In this document: positions 45,802 to 55,426 of the stretch, one piece after another
How the letters are laid out: the number at the start of each line of letters is the position of its first letter
Numbering within the stretch: the first letter of the stretch is position 1
Source: Poronia punctata
Taxonomy: Eukaryota > Ascomycota > Sordariomycetes > Xylariales > Xylariaceae
Assembly: GCA_022579005.1 (NCBI GenBank)
Contig: MU401456.1
Coordinates: forward strand, 150,607-214,606
Length of the DNA: 64,000 nt
Direction of reading: 5' to 3'
Notes under the pieces: generated by a model
The model's input: the letters and a program-made list of their open reading frames with translations, nothing else
What the model was told of the DNA's origin: nothing
Database searches by the model: none
Program-made: the position numbers and the translations under genes

Positions 45802-46911
45802 GGGTCCCGTTACCGGTACCAGTAGTTTACAGCGGATTGCACTTCCTGTTGGTGTTATATTGTTGTCATATTGTTGTAAGAGTCGGTAGTGTTGGATAGT
45901 ATTGTGTACGAGTACTGGCTTTGGAATACATGTGTAACGTATACTTTGTACTATAAATAGCGGGCCTAGCAAATTACTGATTTCCATCTTCTCCTATGAC
46001 CTCTCTCGCTTTCTCATACGTACATGAAAGGGACTACTACCATTGATCCCTAGTTACTCATCAGACTGATGGTACATCATCATGATAATGATTTCTGCCA
46101 ATACATGAAATTTCCCATGACCTTTTACTCCCTTCTTAACTACCAAATTGCAATAGTCACACAAAGCCGCTATTGGCGGCGGTTTTCGATATGAATGTTG
46201 AGGAGATTCCGGATGGGAGTCATCTAGGTTAAGGACCAAGCGTTGGGCTGGATTAAGTGTTGCGGTGTTCATGGCTGATATTGCAGTGTATTATTTGGAT
46301 GTCTCTGGGCTGGCTTGGATGGTTTGGCAGAGGGTCAAGAAGGCTTTGGTGGTATGGACTGGGTGGATAAAGGGGGTTAGGGTTAGGGGTAAGAGAAAAT
46401 GGCGTTTTCCATAGTGCATTAGGGGTGGCATTTATACCCGTTTAGTGATAAGCTTAGTATTTTGATGTTTCAGGTGTTCAACTGTAGCTGTAAATGTGTA
46501 TCTAGGAAGTAGGTAAAGTACCTAACTAGTATAATCAGAGTTCACGAGAAGAGATATTAAGAAGAAAATACGAGTTTGCCCCTTGGTTGGAAAGGCTACC
46601 CTACACAGGTAGCTAACGGATACTTGTCTAGGTACATTAACATGTTAAAGCCAGGTTAACCGTCTTCATCGTTACGTATACCGGCTTCGATGCCATTCTG
46701 AAAGTCTATAGGGACCAGTGTAAGTTCCATCTAGGCCTTCTCCGTAACCCCGTCATATGTCATTTGTAGACACCAAGTTAATTTACACATATAAGCAGAG
46801 ACGACAAACCTTGTCGGAACGTGTAGAATCTTAAACGTTCTTGGTTCCTGATCCCAAATATATCGAGATATTTGTGTGTCTTTTTGCGTACTCATCATTC
46901 TAGGTCCTCGC
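45802..46911. other. Convergent intergenic region
   Basis: 1.1 kb between the stop codons of the secreted-protein gene and the rhodopsin-like gene. Holds two TTAGGG-like units at about 46378-46390, too few to call a telomeric relic. Confidence 0.55.
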
Positions 46912-48349
46912 CTATACCTGTCCCAGCACCACATTGGATTGCGAAGCCCTTTTCGGGGGATCGAGCGAGGTAAGCGTACCCGTGTTAAGCCCTGATTCAC
47001 TCGGCGAAATTGCCGAAGTATTTGTGCGGAACAGCCAGCTGTCGGTTCTCTTCTTCTCCCTGGGCGCCATTTCCACCGGTATCCCAATCGAGACCGGTTC
47101 CGGCTTCTTCTCCCGACAAAAGGCCGAGGGCACGCTCGGCACGCAGAGGATCAGTATCGCCACCGTTATCTCCGCCGTGGCCCATAGACTGATGGCGGAG
47201 AAATGGTACGTCATGTCGCCTGTGGAGATCCATCGGAAGAGCGCTTGGATGCGCAGGGCGACGGTGATGACGCCGCTGTTTATTTGTTTTTTTCTTGGTG
47301 TTAGTTTGTGTCCCATCTGTATTGCTTTGGAATATATGTAAGTAAGTAGGTAGTAGGTAGATACTCACCCAATCCCTATAGCGAACATGGCCGAGACGGC
47401 AACCTTTCTTCGTCTCAAGATATTCAATTTCCAAACCACTCTTTGCGGGACAGCTAGGATGGCGAGGTCTAGGACTAGATTGATAACCGCGCTTATGAGG
47501 TGGATGGCCTTGATATCGATGCAATGACCCGGTACGGTCTTGTCCCAGATCCGTCGGTGGGGGGTACAGGCGAGGTTCATTGCCACCAGGACCGAGGTGT
47601 AGAAGGTGATGTGTACGGCCATCATGGCGTAGCAGGTCCAGTAGAAGCGATTGCGGACTCCCCGGGGCACGAATAGATGGAGCCATTCTATCAGGATGGC
47701 TGTCTTGAATAAGAGGATGGAGGCGCCGTAGAATATCGTTCCAACCTGGGTGAGCTTTTGTTTTTTTTTTCGTTATTACTTTTTGTCGGAACGACCGTGG
47801 ACTCTCGATTCCTCTTCCGCAGCGCTTGAGTAGAAGAAATAAGAACTTACAAAAAGGTAACTGTACATATCCCGATTTCGTTGATCCCACTGATGAACAA
47901 AGAGTCCAGGCCCCCAAGCTATTCTCTTGAATGAACCTTCAATCACAAGGATGAAGAGTCCCTGCCACCCCTGTCAGTGCCGACATCTCATTTGGATCAC
48001 TCTGACCTAGCTACCATAAGGTATTGAATATACTAGGACTTACAAACGCAGGGATGATGAGATCTGAACACAATTAGTTAGTTCAACCTTCGTCAGACGT
48101 GTTCGACTCGGACGACCTACAATCTCCCACATGTGCCGTCCTCGTCTTGCAAAACTTGACATATAACCTGATTATAACCGTCACCAAGGTCAAGGAAAGA
48201 CACAGGACGAGCGTGAATATGTACACGGCATCCTCGTTCGGCGGATGATCAAAGTTGGGTGTGACGCCCTCTGGCGGGCTGAGGGCCGGTTCATCGAGAA
48301 CTGCCTGGAGCTGGTCGGCCGGGACAGTCGAGAAGTCGAGATCAGACAT
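46912..48349 (-). CDS. PTH11/fungal rhodopsin-like seven-transmembrane protein
   Basis: 366-aa membrane protein of the fungal rhodopsin-like (PTH11/SAT4) class, candidate plasma-membrane receptor. Exons (minus): 48349-48121, 48063-48044, 47961-47851, 47745-47369 and 47275-46912, totalling 1101 nt. Exon 2 is only 20 nt. After a hydrophilic N terminus of about 45 residues, TM1 is YIFTLVLCLSLTLVTVIIRLYV, then LIIPAF, YGASILLFKTAILIEW, AVHITFYTSVLVAMN, INLVLDLAILAVP, VAVSAMFAIGIG and SLWATAEITVAILILCVP. The WATAEITVAI and CTPHRRIWD elements are typical of the family. No CFEM domain precedes it. The cytosolic tail is Ser/Thr/Lys-rich. An in-frame ATG at 48460 would add 37 residues; the shorter form is preferred. 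Confidence 0.85.
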
Positions 48350-49167
48350 TGTACGACCTTGGACTTGAAATTGTGGAAAGGATGGGGAAGGTTGGATCCC
48401 TACAATAGGGGAAACGAGACAAAGGGTATGAAGTATATCCTGGTGTATAGGTGCGGTCATGTGACAGGTTCGGAGACAAAGAGATGGGGAATCGTATATT
48501 TGCGAACAATGAAGAGACTCGATTAGATTTGGGTCCCGGTGTCATTATTAGTTGTCTATGGACGTTTCTTTGCACCTTGCCGAGCCAGTATGTACTAGGT
48601 CTTCCGTTCGATTTCAGCTCCTCCTCTCCCTTCCTCGACATCTCGAAATCCCCCATGGACCATCCAGGATTAGAAACGTCTACCAATAGTAAAGATAGCC
48701 AGCTCGATCAAATATCATGGTGACGACGGTAGTCCGCCCATCTCATAGCCGGTGGGTAACTAAGTAAAGTAGTCCACTCCCGTTCAAACACGTAATAAAC
48801 GACCAATACTTGGAAACCACGATAAAACTCTTTGGGTTCGGGTACTGGGGAGTACAGCAGTCGTGGAGAGAAATGCGCATTATCAGTATAGCCTCGCGCA
48901 AAGGAATCACGTTGCCCTATAGCGGAGCTCAAGCTAAAAGGAAAGGCAATGCCCCTACATTACTGCTTACCGTCGTACATGTAGCTGCATGGTCCGAGTT
49001 GCTCGAATGCTAAACCATTATGTACTTATCACGGGAGATGTCCATGTGCAAGTGAAAGAGGCTAGACATCCTTAAGACATCCTTAAGACATCAAGCCGAA
49101 TCTCTTGTCAAGAATCGGAGACAAGGTTCTAAACCCCGTCGACTTTGCATCACGTACAGCATTACCA
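48350..49167. other. Intergenic region upstream of the tRNA gene
   Basis: Upstream region of the rhodopsin-like gene. A 12-bp unit containing GACATCCTTAA is repeated about two and a half times at about 49064-49093, roughly 80 bp before the tRNA. No protein gene seen. Confidence 0.55.
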
Positions 49168-49263
49168 GCCCTGGTAGCTCAATTGGTTAGAGCGTCGGAC
49201 TTTTATAGCTTTTCCTGGCTATAAGGCATCCGAAGGCTGCGGGTTCGACCCCCGCCTGGGGCG
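49168..49263 (+). tRNA. tRNA-Lys(UUU) with 22-nt intron
   Basis: A complete cloverleaf can be drawn by hand. The acceptor stem GCCCTGG pairs with CTGGGGC (two G-U pairs), and the D arm is GCTC/GAGC. The anticodon stem is TCGGA/TCCGA, and the T arm GCGGG-TTCGACC-CCCGC carries the B box. Removing 22 nt after position 37 leaves a normal 7-nt loop CTTTTAA with anticodon TTT, giving a mature length of 73 nt plus the G discriminator expected for lysine. Intron bases GCTATAA can pair with the anticodon-loop side TTATAGC, forming the usual bulge-helix-bulge splicing substrate. Confidence 0.88.
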
Positions 49264-49303
49264 TTTAGGACGACGAGGAGTCTTCAAAAAGGGGTTGAGA
49301 GTC

Positions 49304-49315
49304 TTTTTACTTTTT
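49304..49315 (+). terminator. Pol III terminator T-runs
   Basis: Two T5 runs (49304-49308 and 49311-49315) start 41 nt after the tRNA 3' end and are the first adequate oligo-T signals downstream. Confidence 0.6.
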
Positions 49316-51190
49316 GTTTATTTTATTAAAGCACGTTTGTAATACCTGAATGGGACATAGCACCGACCAGATACGCCAGGTTAAACCTATTAAGAAAGTG
49401 GGCAAGTGCAACTACCTTACCGTCCTCGTTGGTAGAGGCAATCCATGCCGTCTTCCTTGCAAAAGGTCCGCCCTATAACGTTAGATGGACGGAATCCCTG
49501 GAGCGTTCAATCTCGTCAACTGATTACCCCTTGAAGCGGTAGCTATCGTTGCAGCTGGTGTTTGCAAACCAATAAGCGCTACATTCGGACACAGCGGCGG
49601 TTGGAAATCATTTCTGTATCGCTAAGTGTGGTCTTACGGTTGGACTGAATTGAATGCATTCTTCCCTTGGCTGCAAACGATGGCCAAATATCGATGGAGG
49701 AATGGCAGCGCGGCTGAGCATTTGGAGCCGTCGCCAGGCACTCGGTTACAGTCCCAGCTGCCCTGGTAGAGTTGGTAGTAAAAGCAGCGTGGAGAAACTA
49801 TTGGAGAGGTCGCCCTCAGTAACAACAACTGAGCACAGAATGGTCCTGAGTCCTACCTAACCCTACTTGTAATCTCTCTCACTCGTCTCGCACAAAAGCT
49901 GCCACTGGAGAGCTACTCCTTGGAGCTATTGTAACCTCCATAATATCGCTAGTTAGACTGTGTTAGGCCAGAACTTTCAGGTCAGGATTGCAACTCTATG
50001 CTTTTGTCCAGTAGCTGAACTTACAGATAGAGGGAATATATGTTGGCAAAGGCATACCGGTATTACGCATGCATGTTTTCATACACGTACTGCCTTCACG
50101 ATGGCCCCAATCTGGAGACGAAGATCACGTAAATTTCAGCTGAATCTAAATAATCAGGGACAGGTTAAATCGATTCACAGCTTGTACGCGTATCATTATG
50201 GCATACTGTCTGTAATCTACAGTATTATCGCTCTATCACACTGTGTATAACTGATGCAAAAATTACTACAATGACGTGTAGTTTGGTAGTAAACTGAGTA
50301 CATAGGTACTCAGTTGTCTTTTATTTTGCGTCTGCAATATAAAGACATCTCTCTTAGTCTCATCTTGACGACTCACATATTGTGCTATTCTATCTTTGCA
50401 ATGGTGAAAACGGACAATATGGTTGATAGCAGAGCGCCATCCAAATGCGCAATCTACTCATGATCACACCTTCCACACTTTCCGCCCACGTCATGACAAC
50501 CCCGAAACAAGCCTGCTCCACTGAAAAGTCGGCCTGCACCTCCCAAAATCGTAGGTAGGATTCTGTTTTCCAGAAAACTTCTTAAACATTGGGATCTTGA
50601 GGACTGCGCGCGTATGATTTCAGTCGGCCCAAAGTTATCAGAATGCCCTGATCTACTAACTATCTCTCTGTCGGTTTGTGGTTTAATTTCTTCCATCTTA
50701 ACCTCCCGACACTTCTATGGATGCTACGAAGCAAGCACAACAGAGCGGTCTTGGTTACCTAACCTAGGTAGGTAGGTTAATACACGCAATAAATACAGGT
50801 CCGATTCAGGATACCTAACTTATATGCGTGTCTGTGTGTGTGTGTGTTGGGTGACTACGAGTATGCATGTCCGCTGTAAGTTTTAGCTCGATATGGATGA
50901 ATTTTTTCCTGATGTGGTGCTCCTCGGGAATAAATGCCGGTGACAAAGGCGGGCCACTTATGTCCGCGTGACCCGCCGCACTTATCTTCAACACTCCAAG
51001 AGCAAGATTGTATGTATTGGACGAGGGAGTCTATCCAGACGTTGTTTGGATCTAATGTCGTAATTATACCTTTCTCCCCTGTCTCCTTTCTTTTTATCTC
51101 TCATTTCTACTATCCTTATATTATCTTGTGTTTATTGCTCTGGTCGGCACAACATAAGTACTTATCTTTCACCCCCTTCAACCTAGAACC
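49316..51190. other. Gene-poor intergenic region
   Basis: 1.9 kb between the tRNA and the MFS gene, AT-rich around 50230-50400, with a (GT)n run near 50826-50845 and AGGTAGGTA-type motifs near 50758-50778. No protein gene supported. Confidence 0.55.
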
Positions 51191-53296
51191 ATGGCATCTG
51201 CCGGTTCAAGCCCGCCGTTTGTGTCAGGAACACACGAGCAAGAAAAAGCTAGTCACGATTCCGAACTCAGTGTCAGGGAAGACGCTGAAAGCACAGATAA
51301 CGACGATGAGGGGGGACGAGACGTGGAGGAGACACTTTCGCGAGTCTCTTCAGGGCCCCCTTACACCGTCTTCTCACCTGGCATGAAAAGGTGGATCATT
51401 GCGATGAACTGTGTATCGGCCTTCGTCTCACCGATTACGGCGAACATATACTTCCCGGCGCTTCCCGCCTTGGCGCGGGACCTAGGTGTTGGCATAGATA
51501 GAATCAACCTAACTTTGACAACATATATGATCTTCCAGGGTCTAGCTCCAACCGTCTTTGGCGATTTAGGTGATGTCGCCGGGCGGAGACCAGCCTTCAT
51601 CATTGCTTTCACCATCTATCTTGGCGCCAATATCGGCTTGGCCCTCCAGAGAGACTTTGCCGCCCTACTTGTCCTGCGAATGCTGCAGAGCAGCGGAAGC
51701 AGCGGGACGATCGCGCTAGTTTACGCTGTCGTGGCGGACATCGCCCCGAGTTCGGAGAGAGGTAAATGGATGGGGATCGTCGGTGCCGGCCTTACCATCG
51801 GGCCGGCCATTGGACCCGTGATTGGTGAGTCTGCTCCATTCCATTATTGGTCCGCTTCTGTCACGACCACGGCCTCCCGCCATTCTTCATGGAGGTGTTA
51901 ATAACAACGATATAGTACGTATAGCTCGCTCACCTTTCAGCCCTACGAAGCTGTTCCTAACATCAAGTAGGGCGGTTTATTGAGTGCATATCTTGGCTGG
52001 CCATGGATATTCTGGTTTCTGGTCATCTTGACCACGGTATGGATCATCCCGTATATTTTAACCGTTCCAGAGACGGCACGTAAGGTTGTCGGGAATGGAT
52101 CGATTCCCCCTCAGGGTTGGAATATGACCCTTATCGACTACTTGCGTTTCCGCAACCAGGCAAGGGATCGGCAGGGTGTCACCGGAAATCATAAGATACC
52201 GATCCCAAACCCCCTGAATACTTTGAGAGTGTTGCGTGATAAAGAGTAAGGTCCCTAGCATCCCTATTGCCACTCATATGAGGTGATTTCGAGGGGAAAA
52301 CTACGTAAAAGGATTTTATCCTCCCCAGGACTCGCCAAAATACCAAAGTCCTTGACCGCAACAGGGCCTGGCATGGATGGCTGACTTCTTTCGTTCTGTA
52401 GGATGGCCATGATCCTGTTTTACAATGCTGCCCTTTACGTTTGCTTCATGACAGTGACGGCCACATTAGGCACCCAGTTGCAAGAAATTTATGGCTACGA
52501 TCAGCTGACTACCGGACTGTTATACCTTCCTCTCGGGGCTGCGACGACCATCTCCTCCGTCGGGGGCGGATTCATCGCCGATTGGAACTTTCGGAGGATA
52601 GCTAAGCAGTTGGGGATCAAAGTCGACCGCAAACGAGGGAATGACAGTAAGTACCTACTCACAAAGCCATCTTTCGTTTAGCCCGTCAGACGCGCAGACT
52701 AGGATGGAGCTGTAGGGGGGGAGTCCCTTGTTTCATTTCAGCATTCAAATCCGGAGATTACTGTCGCTAATGCCATTATAGTGGCTGACTTCCCCGTGGA
52801 GAAGGCGCGGATACAGCTGATTGCTCCACTCCTATTCGTAGGGACAGGAGCTAGTATCGGGTATGGCTGGTCTCTCGAGCGCCAAGTGAGCGTTGCAGTG
52901 CCTCTAGTCTTGTCCTTTTTCGTAGGGTTGTGCGTCACGGGGCCATTCCAGATCCTCAATCTGCTACTCATCGACTCGTATCCCGAGGCTCCGGCCACGG
53001 CCACGGCTGCTAACAACCTGGTCCGGTGCTTGGCGGGCGCCGGCGCAACAGCGGCCGTGGAACCGATTATCCGGGCAATAGGTAGGGGCTGGGCTTTCAC
53101 GATATTTGCTCTGATATTCACGATTCCATCCCCCATGCTTTGGATCATAGTGAAACGGGGGCCGGAGTGGAGGAGAGAACGTATTGAGCGAATGCGGAAA
53201 AAGGAAGAGAAGCAAAAGGTTGAGATTATTAGCAACGAAGAACTTTCCCCGCCAATAGACAGCAGCAGCGAGAAAAAGTCGGGCGCCGACCGGTGA
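51191..53296 (+). CDS. MFS drug/H+ antiporter (DHA1, Qdr-like) with apparent one-base frame break
   Basis: 12-TM major facilitator transporter of the DHA1 multidrug family, about 555 aa. Exons are 51191-51824, 51971-52245, 52402-52646 and 52782-53296. An acidic 60-residue N terminus precedes TM1. Motif A is FGDLGDVAGRRPAFI, and motif C-like sequence ends exon 1 (GLTIGPAIGPVIG). Exon 2 resumes GLLSAYLGWPWIFWFL. The C-terminal half includes GTQLQEIYGYDQLTTGLLYLPLG and DSYPEAPATATAANNLVRC, common in Qdr-type proteins. The exon 1 donor (GTGAGT at 51825) leaves phase 1, while the only usable acceptor (TAG ending at 51970) starts exon 2 in phase 0, so the summed exons are one base too long. The other two junctions are clean. 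It is either a sequence error in the GGG at 51970-51972, an unusual splice, or a disabled gene. Confidence 0.85.
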
Positions 53297-54070
53297 TGAT
53301 GAAGTTGTTTTAATCCCATCCATAGAATTAGATGAACGTATATCCATATGTCGGTAGATATAATTCTCGAGAAATATCCAAGTTGTTGTTCACTATCTAC
53401 CTCTAGGGGGCCATTGCAAGTTCAACCGAGGTAGACTGCTTGCTACCTATCACTAGACCCTAGAGAGTTAGCATCTATACATCACAATGTCACTTACTGT
53501 ACAACTTCCCTTGTCAATTATGCAAAAACGAATGAGTCTTGAGAAGATGAATCGAAATCATTTCAGTCGTAAAAGCATAATCCCTTGTTTGCAATCAACA
53601 ATGAGGTAGGACAACTCTTGTCCAGAGTTTTAATTACATGCAAAACATCCCTCGTCCCATTTATTAGTCGTAAAACAAACAGTGGTAACCGGCTCTAAGT
53701 CGGTTCACGGTCTGGGCATTCTGATATTCCTAGCCACTAGACGGGAATGCAGGTAGCGTACCTGACCCCACTACAACAACCGTCCCTCGGCAGATTCCTA
53801 ACGGGGTAAGGTGTATCAAATATGCCACGAACATGTTGCAAAGCTGCCATTACCTGTGAAATAATGGTTGTCCTAGTTACCACGTGCGTTGTAGGGACAA
53901 GGGATTTGATTATATTGTGATATTATATCATCTCGTTTTACTAAACTTCCAAGTGAGACGCGCAGGTTCACAAGCTCTTACACGCAAGGAAACCGAACCC
54001 CGGAAAGAAAAACCCCCCTCTTCAGCCCCTAGGTAAAACCTTTGATGTGATAGGCGGAATCGGAATCGAG
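53297..54070. other. Intergenic region, no gene seen
   Basis: 774 bp between the MFS stop codon and the thioesterase start. An extra short upstream exon of the thioesterase cannot be excluded near 54030, but none is needed. Confidence 0.5.
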
Positions 54071-55426
54071 ATGCCACTCCCGTCAGTCGAGGCGGTCAGA
54101 AAGGGACATGGCCGTCTCACATTCCAAGAGGCCATGAGACTTATCGCGCTGCCGGATAAGGTGGCCGACGATGGAAAGGTCATCAGACGGTACATGAGCC
54201 GGCGGAAAGTTTGGATCACCGGCGACGATCTCAAGCCGCTCGCGTATGAGATGGGGGCCAGGAATTTCAAGTCGGGCACGAGTGCGTACGGAGGTCACGT
54301 CTATGGACAGGCTGCTCTGGCTGCTTCTAGGGCGTTCAGAGCCTCGCAGACGGCCGATGGGAATAATAGTCTTGAGGATAAGAAGCTTGGTATTCATGTA
54401 AGCAAAGCAAGCCTCGCGGGTTCTATTATCCCTTTTTTTTTTTTTTTTTTTTTTTTCTAATGCAAAAGTGAAAAATGGGAATACCCAGATCTTTCATGTA
54501 GAAATAAATACTAACAACCGCAATAGACGATACACGGATACTTCTCAGAAGCCGGACGTGAAGACCGCCCCTTCATCTACGAAGTCATCACCCTCGCGTC
54601 CAACGCGTTATTCCCCAACCTCCTAGTGACGGTCCGCCAGCCCACATCACCAAGCACAGGTCCAGAACTAGACTATTACCCCTTATCAGACGCAGACATG
54701 CCCCTTGGTCCCGTGTGTTTCAGCGCCCTGGTATCTTTCCGGCCGGCGAGCATCACCCAGCTAGACGTGCAGGAACCGCCGCCGCAGAGGCGATTCGCCG
54801 AAATCTTGGCGTCGCGGAAACCGCGCGAATGGGACCCGGCCCCGATCACCGACATCGAGGGCATCCTGTCCATGATCCCGGGGGCGCGCAAGGCCGTCGG
54901 TCTCTTCGCCGGGCTGGAGATGCGCAAGGTCGATATGCGGGGGTGGAACGAGGGCAAGCCTATTCACGAGCGGCGCGAGATCATCCTCTACCGCTTACTA
55001 GCTCCCCTGGCGGAGGAGGCAGGCGGCGGAAGTGTAGGGGAAGATGGTCCGGACGGTCCGGACGCGCATATTGCGGCGCATGCGTACGGCGCCGATCGCA
55101 ATGGTTTGCTCATGATTGGTAACCATGCCGGGTTCGGGCGGGAGCTGGCGCGCGCCGCGAGCCTGAGCTACTCGTTTGTCGTGCATGTCGATGCGGCGGA
55201 TGCGGTCATGAGGCACGAGGGCGAAGGGAATGAGTATGACCAGTGGTGGATACAGGAGACGTCTTTTCCGCGTCTGCAGGCCGGGCGGGGAATCGTGCAT
55301 TGCAAGATTTGGAGCCCGAGTGGTGTTCATGTTGCTACGGAATACCAGGATGGGATTATTAGGCGGACGCCGAGGCCGGGTGATAAGGGTCAATATGGAA
55401 GGGGGAAGCCAGCGGTGATGTTGTGA
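54071..55426 (+). CDS. TesB-like acyl-CoA thioesterase (double hotdog fold)
   Basis: 408-aa protein, exons 54071-54397 and 54527-55426 (GTAAGC donor, phase 0). It probably hydrolyses acyl-CoA to free fatty acid and CoA, as peroxisomal or cytosolic TesB/ACOT8 relatives do. The first hotdog holds YGGHVYGQAALAASRAF and, across the splice site, IHTIHGYFSEAGREDRPFIYEV, matching the TesB pattern of a Gly-Gly-x-x-x-Gln helix and an H-x-Y-F strand. The second hotdog has NGLLMIGNHAGFGRELARAASLSYSFVVHVD and QWWIQETSFPRLQAGRGIVHCKIWS. The C terminus (PAVML) is not a clear PTS1. Length exceeds bacterial TesB because of inserts around residues 130 and 250. The 129-nt intron contains more than 20 consecutive T. 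Confidence 0.8.

Noticed and set aside
46378..46396. TTAGGG-like units as an interstitial telomere
   Set aside because: Only about two units are present, which is expected by chance in T/G-rich intergenic sequence.
48083..48460. Longer PTH11-like start at 48460
   Set aside because: The extension is not membrane-like or signal-like, and the shorter start gives the usual N-terminal length. It remains possible.
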